Below are positions 21,737-34,045 of a stretch of 64,000 nt of DNA, one piece after another. Both the position numbers and the translations under genes were made by a program. Source of the stretch: Saccharomyces uvarum (lineage: Eukaryota > Ascomycota > Saccharomycetes > Saccharomycetales > Saccharomycetaceae). The DNA is taken from the NCBI GenBank assembly GCA_947243795.1, contig OX365940.1:434001-498000 (forward strand), given 5' to 3'. How positions within the stretch are numbered: position 1 is the first letter of the stretch; every line of letters begins with the position of its first letter. The notes beneath the pieces are model-generated. The model ran no database searches. It had not been told where the DNA came from and saw nothing but the letters and a program-made list of their open reading frames with translations.

Positions 21737-22085
21737 ATTTTTTTCTTGAGTTAAATGTTGATCTATTAGTTGTAATACTAATATAGCAAGCAATTGGCGG
21801 TACAGTTTTTGATGGATTCACTTTCTGGAACATTACCTTGGAGTAAAGGGGAAAGATTCTTGAGAAAACTATCTGTTTTTTGTTCCTTACATTTAGCTTG
21901 CGCTACACTTAAAAACCAGATCAAAAGCTCAAAACATTTCAGTGTTGGTACTTCAGTATTGACAGTCAAACTGAGGTCACCAAAAAGAACGGCAATAGTC
22001 AAATATCCATATATTAAAAGTTATAGAAGTAAAATTTTCACTTTACAAGAAACACCATTTTATGTAACAATCTTATTTACGTAAT
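21737..22085. other. Intergenic tRNA-Asp to YMR099C
   Basis: 349 bp after the Pol III terminator. It contains an ATG-initiated open frame of 90 codons on the plus strand (21812-22084) and a shorter frame on the other strand. I recognise neither and list the first only as a finding. The rest is the 3' flank of YMR099C. Confidence 0.5.
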
Positions 22086-24449
<2,364 letters not shown>

Positions 24450-26309
24450 ATGAGAGATTCTAACCATCGATCACTGACGTCGAATAAACCTATAGTAACG
24501 ATAACATCCACCGTTTATGACCGAAGAGCACTGGACATTAACTCCAGTATCCCGCTAATAAATTCACTAAACTATTTAACGTACCTAACTTCGAACTCAT
24601 CAAAAGTTAGAGAAACAGTAGCCAATGACGGGGCCTTGGAAAGATTGGTGTCAATATTGAGAAATTGTCATTTGAGTTTGTTTGAGTTACTGGATTTGGA
24701 TTTAGAAGATTTCAGTGAACATGAAAATATTAGGAATCTATGGAAGGAGAAAAAACTAGCGTTATGTGCATGGAAATGGACCCTAACCTTTCAGTGTCTA
24801 GTATTGACAGGCACTAGAGGAACAGAACAAATTCGGAAAAAGGTTGTAATGTCTGGTGTCTTATCTGTGCTGGTCACAGTGTTGGATAACTATTTATTAT
24901 ATCATAAAAATTATGACTTCATCAAAGATCAAACCATGAATTTTGATTTTAAGGGAGTAACCACAGAAACGATGTATAAGTTTTTGAGAAAGGACGAAAA
25001 TGAAACATATCAACAATATATAGAGTTCGTTACAGGCCAGGATAAATTGAAATTATCAAACGATAAAACTTTTTTAAACGAACGATTAGTAGCACCATCC
25101 ATGACAATCCCAACAGATTTTAGTGATACGTGGGTCAATTTTGCACATCTAGCTAGCAATTTTGATACTCACAACAAAAAGAATGACGACGATACTGACA
25201 ATGATAGCGATCGAAACAATACTAATTTCAATGCATATGAAGAATTCTTCTCCCAGCCGGACGTTAATAAACCCACCATCTCCACCCCACGTGAATTTTT
25301 TTTAGGAAGAATCGTGCCCAAACAAGACGATGTCATTTGGTCTCTTCAACTGTTAGCTTTTGTTTCTAAATATACCTACATGAAATCTACTCTACAAAAT
25401 GTTGAATTGGTTGAATCGTTATCATTTCGAAGCATGGCTTCCAGAGTGAAACAAAGAATTTCAGAGGATAATGACATAGAAGAACAGGAAAGAAATGTCA
25501 CCGTAAAATTTTCCACATTATACCCCTATTTATCAAATTCTAAAAATAATCCTAATCATAAAGATTCGAATTCTAGTAAAGAGAATTCGTTTTTTGAAGA
25601 GTTGAAAAAACTCTCGAACAAATGCCAGCAAAAGGAACAAGAGCGAATGTCCAATAATCGCTGTCCGGTTCTCAATCTATTCGAGCGTTATCGTGTGCCC
25701 AAACCCAATGACAACAATGCTAATAATACAGACAAGGAAAGAATTATTTTAAGGAAAAAGCTATCGGAGAAATTTGAAAGAAATTGGAATTATGAGAAAA
25801 TGAAAAAAAAATCAACAAACAGCATTAGCAACTTTAAAGCATTATCAAACATTGTAAACATATTCCCTCTAGTAGAAAAATACACTGTGAATACAGAAAA
25901 TACACATGATATTATTTACTGGAGTTCAGTCATTATGAGGAATTCATGCCGAAAGAATGAGATCTTAGGCGTACGTCAATGTGCCAATTTCTCATGCGGT
26001 AAATGGGAAGACTTCCCAAGACAATTTGCCAAATGTCGTCGATGCAAAAGGACGAAATATTGCTCAAGGAAATGCCAATTAAAAGCGTGGGGTTATCATA
26101 GATATTGGTGTCACGAAGTTGGATCAAGTCATTTGAGATCCACTAACACTACCACAGGCGTCAATACTCCTAATGAACCGAGTTCCTTAAACGCTACTGC
26201 CACGACGGCAGCAGACGTTTCAAATTCTACTAGCACTTTCGCTCCCAATATTTCTACTACCGTGCCTGATGAAATAGGCAACACCGACGATAACAGTATA
26301 CCCGAATAA
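24450..26309 (+). CDS. MUB1: MUB1 MYND-finger ubiquitin ligase partner
   Basis: A 619-residue protein. The conserved Armadillo-like N-terminal region (about 1-200) leads to a variable acidic, Asn-rich middle. A C-terminal MYND zinc finger starts at Cys511 and ends near Cys554 (C-x4-C ... C-x2-C-x4-YC-x3-C ... C). Mub1 works with Ubr2 and Rad6 to ubiquitylate Rpn4, and affects bud-site number. The frame stays open to a GTG at 24411, but the ATG at 24450 has a good yeast context (AAAAATG) and matches the S. cerevisiae start. The C-terminal 60 residues are Thr/Ser/Asn-rich. Confidence 0.95.
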   Translation: MRDSNHRSLTSNKPIVTITSTVYDRRALDINSSIPLINSLNYLTYLTSNSSKVRETVANDGALERLVSILRNCHLSLFELLDLDLEDFSEHENIRNLWKEKKLALCAWKWTLTFQCLVLTGTRGTEQIRKKVVMSGVLSVLVTVLDNYLLYHKNYDFIKDQTMNFDFKGVTTETMYKFLRKDENETYQQYIEFVTGQDKLKLSNDKTFLNERLVAPSMTIPTDFSDTWVNFAHLASNFDTHNKKNDDDTDNDSDRNNTNFNAYEEFFSQPDVNKPTISTPREFFLGRIVPKQDDVIWSLQLLAFVSKYTYMKSTLQNVELVESLSFRSMASRVKQRISEDNDIEEQERNVTVKFSTLYPYLSNSKNNPNHKDSNSSKENSFFEELKKLSNKCQQKEQERMSNNRCPVLNLFERYRVPKPNDNNANNTDKERIILRKKLSEKFERNWNYEKMKKKSTNSISNFKALSNIVNIFPLVEKYTVNTENTHDIIYWSSVIMRNSCRKNEILGVRQCANFSCGKWEDFPRQFAKCRRCKRTKYCSRKCQLKAWGYHRYWCHEVGSSHLRSTNTTTGVNTPNEPSSLNATATTAADVSNSTSTFAPNISTTVPDEIGNTDDNSIPE

Positions 26310-26575
26310 ATGGGAAGATTTGGTGATTAAAGCTTAGTTATATTGAAATATTCAACAAAGAGGTTGTTTTTTTCATTTTTTTTTTCAATTTTATTAGTTA
26401 TTTCTTGAAACTAGCTAAACATTTGGCATAGGGTTATTTTATATACCGAATATAAATAATCAAAAGACTACAGATTCAAACCAATTTAGTATAATAATAG
26501 CACGGATCACTCCTATTTCTCAATCGTTCATTCTTTAAATTTCTGTAAACTTCTTTTTTGAGCGTCCCCGTTCTT

Positions 26576-27610
26576 TCAGTCTTCGCCCGTAATTGACACT
26601 GAAATAGGTGGATCGGGAAATTGATATAATGACATAGAAGTCTTCTTTCTTTTTAGTATAGAGGGGACACCTTCGTACACCCTTTCAAATAATGTATAGT
26701 TTCTTTCATTATATCTTTGAATTGTGCAAAAGAAGGACCACTTCAGAATCATTAGATACATGGCAAGGAAACTAAAATTTGGCCAGAGTGTATCACTGAA
26801 TTCAATGGTGGCATTTTCATGCACTTGCCATAACATGTAATCGGACAATCTTCTATGACCACTAGTTCTGATTAATAATTCACATTTATTAGAGTAGAAA
26901 TCCATGTACATCTTGCTAGTAAACTTTTTAATATCTATCTTGCTTTGTGATTTATTTTGCGAACAGTCTTGAACTGAACTTTGAATTGTGTGTAATATAT
27001 CATTTCTCGAGGTGTACGGGAAACATATATATAGTGTGAAATCATCCCCATGTTTGGTAATTTCTTCCACTTTTGCAATTCTTTCCCTCATACCGGGGGA
27101 AAGTAAAGATTGATCACCTACTATCCTTATTTTGGAGCCATATAATGGATCTTTATAATCATTAGCCCTCTTTGCAAACTCGTCTAGCTTTACTGTGAAT
27201 AGATTCATTAAAGTATCTACTTCTTCTTTCGGCCTATTAAAATTTTCAATTGAAAATGCATATGCAGAAACACATCTTACACCGAGTCTTTTGCATATAT
27301 AGAGTAAGGTGAGTAATGTCAGCCCGCCTGCCTCATGTCCCTTTTTCACGGGCAACTTTCGTGATTTGGCATACCTCCGATTACCATCCATGATAAAGGA
27401 GACATGCTCAGGTACCGGCCCTACGCTTAACACCTTAATCAAAATTTTTTGAATGTTTTTATAAAGCCATGAAAACAGACTTAATGACATAATCCACCCG
27501 AATATGCTCCGAAGTTTGTTTCTTATAGCAAAGCAAAACTGCTCCTTGGTCTCTGCCAGGAGTCTTCTTAATGCTACGAATTGAATTTGAATAACACTAG
27601 GCACTTTCAT
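26576..27610 (-). CDS. SRT1: SRT1 cis-prenyltransferase
   Basis: A 344-residue undecaprenyl-diphosphate-synthase-like (UPPS) enzyme. The N-terminal amphipathic or membrane region covers about residues 34-66. The catalytic motif FIMDGNRRYAKS has its Asp at residue 75, substrate motifs AYAFSIENF and IRIVGD follow, and the C-terminal R-T-S-G-H-R-R-L-S-D region completes the site. Srt1 makes long polyprenols. Together with Nus1 it forms the second dehydrodolichyl diphosphate synthase, and during sporulation its products on lipid droplets activate chitin synthase for the spore wall. A perfect URS1 site 142 bp upstream fits meiotic expression. Confidence 0.94.
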   Translation of the reverse strand: MKVPSVIQIQFVALRRLLAETKEQFCFAIRNKLRSIFGWIMSLSLFSWLYKNIQKILIKVLSVGPVPEHVSFIMDGNRRYAKSRKLPVKKGHEAGGLTLLTLLYICKRLGVRCVSAYAFSIENFNRPKEEVDTLMNLFTVKLDEFAKRANDYKDPLYGSKIRIVGDQSLLSPGMRERIAKVEEITKHGDDFTLYICFPYTSRNDILHTIQSSVQDCSQNKSQSKIDIKKFTSKMYMDFYSNKCELLIRTSGHRRLSDYMLWQVHENATIEFSDTLWPNFSFLAMYLMILKWSFFCTIQRYNERNYTLFERVYEGVPSILKRKKTSMSLYQFPDPPISVSITGED

Positions 27611-27995
27611 TGAGGTCGATCAAATTGTTAGGTTTTGAAAACACTAAGACACTTCCTGAGCTGTTGGAAAGAAAAAAGAGAGAGAGTCTAAACTATTATC
27701 TTCGCCACGCCTTCTGAAGTTCCTTTCTTAAATAGCAAAAAAGGACAACTTTAGCCGCCGAGATCTAATCAAAGTTACATGGTTACCCTTAAAAGGCACA
27801 TGCTCCGTTTTATCCATTTAAATTGTTTGTAACAGTGTCAGTACATCGACAACAAATGATAGGCTGATCGGAAACGTTCATTAATTAATTAATTATTAGG
27901 TTGATTTTATATAATGTATCGTGGCTTTTTTATATACAGCAGAAATTGATGCATTTTGAGGCGTCATTGAAAGGAGGGAAAAGAAGTATTAGTCG
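27611..27995. promoter_or_regulatory. SRT1 promoter region
   Basis: 385 bp between the SRT1 ATG and the LAF1 stop. It contains the URS1 site at 27752-27761, a short TTAA/ATTA tandem run at about 27880-27897 and no gene. Confidence 0.6.
27752..27761 (+). promoter_or_regulatory. URS1 (Ume6) site upstream of SRT1
   Basis: TAGCCGCCGA is a perfect match to URS1, the Ume6 site that represses meiotic genes in mitosis and activates them with Ime1. It is 142-151 bp upstream of the SRT1 ATG, the usual distance. It agrees with the sporulation role of SRT1. Confidence 0.7.
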
Positions 27996-30527
27996 TTATC
28001 TGAAATTGTTGACCACTGTGCCGCAGTCTACGCAGTAGTAGTTTCTATCTTGCTTACCTTTAGCACCAGAAAACGCTTCAAATCTTGAACCGTTACAAAC
28101 GTTGCAACGTATTGCTAAATTCATGGCGCTTTTTGGAGTAGTGGCTCCATGTCCATTAGAGAAAACAGATGACATGCTTTGTCTTGGTGTTTTTGGCTGC
28201 AGACTGCTCCCTAAGGTCTTTAATGAAGTGCTACTTTTTGGACGTATATTAGGGAAGCTACGGCCTGTTGGACAGCTTTTCCCACCGATGTTGTAAGTGG
28301 CTGTCGAAGATTGGCCCGGCAAGTTGGATTTAGCTCTTGAATTGAAGCTTCTACCTAAAGAATGTAGCGAATCAGAGCTATTGAATCGGTTCTTGACCTC
28401 TCTATTGTAGTATTGTAGTTTGAGCAACACACGCTTTCTTATAGCAGATGGCATATCTGCTCTAAACACTCGAATGTTCCCTACGTTATCGGTGCTGATC
28501 AGTATGGTTCCAATTGCGTCAACCACGTTAGGGACTGCGCTAGTGACTAAGGCATTAGATATCGAGCTTGGTTTAGAGTTATAAGCCAGAGAAGATTCTA
28601 CATCTGAGACTGAAGACTCATCGTTAGTTAGACTCAGAACATCGAAACTATCCGAACTCTGAAAGAACTCTAAAGACAATTCACAGATGACATCATTAGA
28701 TAAGGATAATGTTTTTGAGGTTTCTGGAGGTGCAATGCTGACGGATGTGACAGGTGCCTTATGGCCGTGGAAAGAAATGTAATCTGTATTTTTGATATAA
28801 TCATCATTACTGTGATGCGGCAAGGGAAGTAGGTTACTAAGTTTTAAATGATTGTTATGAAGGAAATGGTGTGGTTTTTCTTCAGCATTTTGACTGGATG
28901 ATCTACTCATGGATTTACTGAATATGCTTCTCAAACTTCCTGATCTTGCCAATCCCTTTGACTTCCTCTTGGCTTCGTCTTCGTCGATTCCTTTATCTGA
29001 AGACTTTAACCTCCAACCGTAAACCCAATGGTCATCACTGCTATTCACGACGATCGGCTGCCCATGCCAAATAGACAGTTGTGCCTTATGTTGAGAGGAA
29101 CCACTTTGGAATCCCTTCAGTACTTCTAAAAGTTTTCTCTGTTCTAAATTGAAGATTCTTATTCTGGAATCATTCGATGTGGCTACTAAACGGAACGAAT
29201 GATCCAGTTGAGACCTAAAGGATTGCAAACCTGTTACACGTGGACCATGACGAACTTTTGAATCCGTCTCGGTGATCATGACACGTGCGTTCTGCTCCTG
29301 AGTATGTCTATCTGATACATGGAATGAAGAAACGGGCGTAAGACCCTTCGTCAATAAAATGTGAATATATCCGTTAAAAGTCCCTATTATTGTGTATTTC
29401 CCTTCCTCCGGAGATAATGTGACAGAGGTGATTAAATCTTGGCAATCATACTCGAAACTAACTTCATCATCCAAGATGGACCACAATCTACATTTATGGT
29501 CCAAGCAACCGCTGATAAAAAATCTATCGTCCGTGGGGTGAAATTCTACACAAGTAACAAAATCAGGATGAACAAACGTCTTCAATGAATTTTTCCTGTC
29601 TGGGTGCCAGAGCTTTACCGTTCTGTCCATCGAAGCTGACAATATAAAATTATTCTTGGACCAATTCAAATCCAGAACATCTTGCGCGTGTTCTTTGAAG
29701 AGCCGGAATGGCGTTGGGTGGAATACTGGGGCGTACAGATTTAACAGTTTTTCCTTTTCTTCATATTTCTCCGTAGCAGCATCTAAGAATTGTTTCTCCT
29801 TTGGGCTGCTAAATGAACTAACTTGTTGTTTTATGCGCATCGATTTCGCCCGTGCTTCTTTATTGGATTCTGCACTTGAGTCTAATTCGGCTCTTTCCAC
29901 CGGCGAACCAATAACTTTCCAAACTCGTATTTTACCGTCTTTACTGCCTGTAGCCATGAATTTCCCATCGAGGCTGAATTTTGTAGTCCATATGGCTTTA
30001 GAAGTGGGTTCCGATGATTTAGTGGTGGCGGTGGTCGTATCACCCTCGTATGCCGCTAGTTCTTGAGCCAGAAATAACCTTCTAAACTGTTTGAGGTTTT
30101 TTCGCCGTTTTAGCATTTTGATGTATTTCGGCTCCCTCAAATAGCTTTCAAACTGTTCAGTATCAATAGTATTGAAAGGGTAAAAGTCATTAGCCCTAAG
30201 ATTGGAAGTTAGACTGTTGCCTCTTTGTAAATGTTCTTTTAGTTTCATAAAGGAATCTGTAGCATTGCCTGCGTTGTTACCCTTGGTACTAGTGTTGTTC
30301 GTTTTCGTCATTCGGAACTTCAGTGGTTCGATGTCTGCAGAGTATTCAAGGTTGAGTTTGCTTTTGCTTTCATTTGAACTGGACCCATCTAGCCCATTGG
30401 AAGATTGATCTTCTAGACTCCCTTGGTGCGATCGCCTCTCCTCTTCAGATCCGTTAGTATTAGAGGAGCTACTAAACTCAGACTGCACTTTGCTTGTGCT
30501 TGTTTTAACTTCCGGCATATTTGTCAT
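27996..30527 (-). CDS. LAF1: LAF1 WD40-repeat protein (YMR102C)
   Basis: An 843-residue WD40 protein, paralogous to DGR2 (YKL121W) in S. cerevisiae and distantly like human WDR44. The N-terminus is Ser/Asn-rich and disordered (1-150). WD repeats start near residue 175 ([24 protein letters not shown]) and continue to about 520. A Ser-rich linker is followed by a last WD unit and a basic tail. The C-terminus carries a C-x2-C-x20-C-x2-C motif (C808, C811, C832, C835) resembling a zinc ribbon. LAF1 is linked to Lam-type sterol transport proteins by its name; its mechanism is poorly known. The S. cerevisiae protein is about 834 residues from memory. Confidence 0.88.
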   Translation of the reverse strand: MTNMPEVKTSTSKVQSEFSSSSNTNGSEEERRSHQGSLEDQSSNGLDGSSSNESKSKLNLEYSADIEPLKFRMTKTNNTSTKGNNAGNATDSFMKLKEHLQRGNSLTSNLRANDFYPFNTIDTEQFESYLREPKYIKMLKRRKNLKQFRRLFLAQELAAYEGDTTTATTKSSEPTSKAIWTTKFSLDGKFMATGSKDGKIRVWKVIGSPVERAELDSSAESNKEARAKSMRIKQQVSSFSSPKEKQFLDAATEKYEEKEKLLNLYAPVFHPTPFRLFKEHAQDVLDLNWSKNNFILSASMDRTVKLWHPDRKNSLKTFVHPDFVTCVEFHPTDDRFFISGCLDHKCRLWSILDDEVSFEYDCQDLITSVTLSPEEGKYTIIGTFNGYIHILLTKGLTPVSSFHVSDRHTQEQNARVMITETDSKVRHGPRVTGLQSFRSQLDHSFRLVATSNDSRIRIFNLEQRKLLEVLKGFQSGSSQHKAQLSIWHGQPIVVNSSDDHWVYGWRLKSSDKGIDEDEAKRKSKGLARSGSLRSIFSKSMSRSSSQNAEEKPHHFLHNNHLKLSNLLPLPHHSNDDYIKNTDYISFHGHKAPVTSVSIAPPETSKTLSLSNDVICELSLEFFQSSDSFDVLSLTNDESSVSDVESSLAYNSKPSSISNALVTSAVPNVVDAIGTILISTDNVGNIRVFRADMPSAIRKRVLLKLQYYNREVKNRFNSSDSLHSLGRSFNSRAKSNLPGQSSTATYNIGGKSCPTGRSFPNIRPKSSTSLKTLGSSLQPKTPRQSMSSVFSNGHGATTPKSAMNLAIRCNVCNGSRFEAFSGAKGKQDRNYYCVDCGTVVNNFR

Positions 30528-31573
30528 ACTTATTACTTCTTATACGCTTCAACCGTATACGACGTACTAGAAATACAACAGCCGGCGCTTCTTCTCTGTT
30601 TCCTGTTTGTCTTTATTCTTCCTTTGCCTCCTTCTTTCTCGCTCTTTGGTCGTTCGTGAGGGATTGTAACGCTGTTCTCTATACGGTCTATTTAAGACTT
30701 GTACGAACGCGTATTGTATTCTAGGAAGGAATAGTCAAGTAACTCGCTTACAAATAGCTTAAGAAAGGACAGAAAAAAATGTGTCCCCCTTAACAGTGAC
30801 AGTGAGGGAAAAAAAAGAAAGTACGCTAAGCTTGCACACTACTAGGTATGACTGTTGGTATGATAAGATAGGGCAGTAGCAAATAAGAACTTTATAGCAT
30901 CGCCTAAGCTCTTCCGATTAAGCACGCACATATCTATTTATACATAGCTCATATACGTACATATAAGTGTATATATAAATTTCATACATAAAGATTTTTC
31001 TTTCTTTTTCTACGCCCTTCAGTTTGCGAGACGTATAAGGTAAACTTGTCCTCGCGCAGGCCCATAGAAGGCCTTCCATGGCTGAGCCCGCACAAGGAAA
31101 TCTAGGATCATCCACGGAAGAGGCCATCAGTGGCTCCCGGCCCAAAACAAAGGAAACACGGCGACAGTGAGTAAGCGAAAGTGTCCCAGTAGGCAATGCA
31201 AGGGTCCTTCGCCGTTGTCTGGCGAAGTTTCGATAAAGCCAACTTGCGCCCTACGGGCCTCTTTCTGGCGCGGCGGATTTAAGCGCCCGTCCTTTGGCTG
31301 GCGGTTTGCCAGTTCTCTGATCCTATCTCCACGGACGGTGGTCTCAAAACCCGCGCGCGCGCACGGTACATCAGGTTCCATAAGACAAGACCTAAATTCG
31401 TTAGATGCCGTAGCTTAGTCTGAGTGCACGAGGGAGAAGCGGGGCCCCTGTGTGTTGCTCCTGCTCTTTGCCCACACTTGTGCCAGGATACGGTAGCAAC
31501 ACGCAATTAGCATACGTTCTCTATCCTAAAATGCAGGCTACATACGAGAGGCTTCGGTCGACTCTGAACGGCT
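30528..31573. other. Intergenic LAF1 promoter with GC-rich structured block
   Basis: 1046 bp between the LAF1 ATG and the YPK2 stop. The half next to LAF1 is ordinary AT-rich promoter DNA. From about 31020 to 31500 the sequence becomes clearly GC-rich and holds several short perfect hairpins and an alternating CG run. The short open frames on both strands have no recognisable product. S. cerevisiae has an uncharacterised ORF, YMR103C, in this interval, but no comparable minus-strand ATG frame is present here. Confidence 0.6.
31207..31227. repeat. Perfect hairpin in GC-rich block
   Basis: CTTCGCC, a 7-nt loop and GGCGAAG form a perfect 7-bp inverted repeat. A second, 5-bp stem, CTGGC with loop GGTTT and GCCAG, follows at about 31298-31312. 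Confidence 0.55.
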
Positions 31574-33610
31574 TTAACGAAAATTTTTCCGCTGTGAAAC
31601 TGAGTCTCCCAATTGTTCGTCACCTATATACGTCCACCCGCCAAACTGCCTTTGAGTGCTAGCGCTCAAGTATTCGTCTACTACACTGTCGATCGGATTC
31701 TCACTGGTAAACTCTTGGTCGAAATTTGCCGTGTCTATTTCGCTCTTGACGTGCGGCTTATAAGGCGGAATGTAACCCTTCATCAGTAGTTTTTTCCAGG
31801 AAATGTCTTTGAAGAAAGGGTGATTACGAATTTCACTGGTACCGTTAATGCCTAATCTTCTGTTGGGATCCCTGCTCAAAAGACCGATTAATAGATCTTT
31901 AGCTACAGGATCGAAGCCGTCCGGGAATAGTAATGGCTGTTGCAATATTTTTTTGTACATTACAGGAACATTTTCGTCATAGTATGGCGGCAACCCTGTC
32001 ATCATCTCGTATAACAATATGCCCAATGTCCACCAATCCACTGTTTTGTTATAGCCCTGTCCTAGTAAAATCTCCGGCGCTAAATATTCTGGAGTACCAC
32101 AGAAAGTGTCCGTTTTGTCATTATCCTTCATATTCAGTTTGCAAAGTCCAAAATCACACAATGCGATATGGCCCTGGTAATCCAGTAGAATGTTCTCCGG
32201 CTTCAAATCACGATAAATAACATCGAGCTTATGCAATGAATCTAGGGCACACAGTAGTTCCGCAATATAGAATCGAGACCGTGCTAGACTAAATCGTCCT
32301 TCGTGCTGTAAGTGGTAGAATAGTTCACCACCATTAATGAACGCTAGTACTAGGTACAGTTTCTCTGGAGATTGGAACGAAAACTTCAAAGGAACAATAA
32401 AGGGGCAGTCAACTCTTGCCAAGACTGTTCTTTCTGCTAGCGTATGCGTCACTTCACATTTAGATATAATATATGCCTTTCTCAATGCCTTCAAAGCATA
32501 TATCTTGTGCGTATTCTTTTTCCTGACTTGCATCACTTTACCGAATGAACCTCTCCCAATAACTTTTAAAAGATCAAAATCGTCGATAGAGAGGGGTTCG
32601 TTTTTGGAAGGCTGGTAGTCCACAGTTATATTTAATTTACCAAAACCCCTCTCCAACGAAATCCACTGATGGTTATATAGTCTTATTTGGGGGGCTGTAG
32701 AATGAATTTCAAAATCCAACGGTAAATGGAAGGAATCCAAATGAATATCCTGGTTTGTGTTTATCTTCTTCAAAATATCACTTAACGCTTTGTCTTGCTC
32801 ATTGATCTCCTGTTGCCAGTTTTTGGATGGTAAAAGTAAAGACGGTATTCTGGCAAAGACGTCTATTTTCAAAAATTGCAGCTTTCTTGTTACATCAAAT
32901 GTGGAAATTTTATTGAATATAGGGTGTTCCATCGTGCCCATATCAGGTCCGATAGTAGTAATGGAATTATCAAATTCCAGCGTAAAATAGAGCAGAGGGC
33001 TCGGATTTTCTGATCCTGGTAACACTATAGTTGAAGGTATAAACTTGGTGGCACAAGTTCCATCTATTATACCTTCACCCACAGAATCTTGTTTTACTGT
33101 TTTGTATCGAGGCAATTCCTGTAGCATGGTCGCTACTTCCGAGGCGTCATCAGGTGATGAACTCAAGACTCCGGAGCTCAGTAATTTTTGCAAAATAGCA
33201 GCATTACAAGTGATTGGGAAGGGAAGAGCAAAATTTTTACCGGAATATATTTTCACTGTCATCAGCCCAGATCCTGAATGTGCTGCATTTTTTTCTGCAG
33301 TAGATTGACCAGATTTTCCTTCTAAAACCGCTGGAATGGCGGTTTCTGCTCCCGATGAGTTCTTAAAGGACGCATTATCATGTAACTTTGGAGAATATAA
33401 AGAATTTGGCAAAGTTTCGTTTGTATTAGTCTTTCTAATGTTCTGTTCCTGTTGGTTTTTGTTACTGCTCGGGCTACCGTCATGATGCTTGCCCCCCAAG
33501 TGGAAATGAAACAAACCATTACCCCACGATTTGTCATTGTCATCTACGTTGTTTTCAGCCTCATCTTTAGATTTGCCCAGTTTGAATTTAGGTATTCGCC
33601 ACGAATGCAT
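31574..33610 (-). CDS. YPK2: YPK2 AGC-family protein kinase
   Basis: A 678-residue SGK-like AGC kinase. The variable N-terminus is followed by a regulatory region and then the kinase domain from about residue 345. It has the glycine loop IGRGSFGKV, the catalytic YRDLKPEN and the DFG motif. The activation-loop Thr502 (DTFCGTPEY) is the Pkh1/2 site, and the hydrophobic-motif Thr660 (FGGWTYIG) is the TORC2 site. All are intact. Ypk2 acts with Ypk1 in sphingolipid homeostasis and cell-wall integrity. S. cerevisiae Ypk2 is 677 residues from memory, and synteny distinguishes this gene from YPK1. Confidence 0.96.
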   Translation of the reverse strand: MHSWRIPKFKLGKSKDEAENNVDDNDKSWGNGLFHFHLGGKHHDGSPSSNKNQQEQNIRKTNTNETLPNSLYSPKLHDNASFKNSSGAETAIPAVLEGKSGQSTAEKNAAHSGSGLMTVKIYSGKNFALPFPITCNAAILQKLLSSGVLSSSPDDASEVATMLQELPRYKTVKQDSVGEGIIDGTCATKFIPSTIVLPGSENPSPLLYFTLEFDNSITTIGPDMGTMEHPIFNKISTFDVTRKLQFLKIDVFARIPSLLLPSKNWQQEINEQDKALSDILKKINTNQDIHLDSFHLPLDFEIHSTAPQIRLYNHQWISLERGFGKLNITVDYQPSKNEPLSIDDFDLLKVIGRGSFGKVMQVRKKNTHKIYALKALRKAYIISKCEVTHTLAERTVLARVDCPFIVPLKFSFQSPEKLYLVLAFINGGELFYHLQHEGRFSLARSRFYIAELLCALDSLHKLDVIYRDLKPENILLDYQGHIALCDFGLCKLNMKDNDKTDTFCGTPEYLAPEILLGQGYNKTVDWWTLGILLYEMMTGLPPYYDENVPVMYKKILQQPLLFPDGFDPVAKDLLIGLLSRDPNRRLGINGTSEIRNHPFFKDISWKKLLMKGYIPPYKPHVKSEIDTANFDQEFTSENPIDSVVDEYLSASTQRQFGGWTYIGDEQLGDSVSQRKNFR

Positions 33611-34045
33611 ATCTTTATGTGTATATATGTGTACAGCTTTCTAATTTTACTAGAAAGTCTTTATTCTTTTGGCCACGCAGATTAGATTTGATACTTTATT
33701 TTATAAATCCGGAGATGGATACCACCTTGCAGATTCTCGAGGGAAATTCATAAAAACCTCGGGGTAGGAAATCAGGATCGAAATGCGCCAAATTGGGAAA
33801 TATTTCGGATAATACATATAATTAGAAACACAAAGCTTGAAGAAGGTATGGGGATGATCCAAGGCCTTCCATTCCCCAAGAGAAAAAGAAACGTTCACAA
33901 TTTATGCGTTTGTTTGCTAATACGTTATAATATGAATCTATTAAGTACATAGAAGTATATGTTCATGAAATCAGATGTTTTTTGTTTCTTCCCGTCAAAA
34001 TTCATTAAAAAGAGAACCGTCGGGTCATCCATTAGTAAGTTTCGT
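33611..34045. other. Intergenic YPK2 promoter / PGM2 3' end
   Basis: 435 bp between two tandem minus-strand genes. AT-rich; I see no RNA gene, repeat or strong factor site. Confidence 0.6.
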
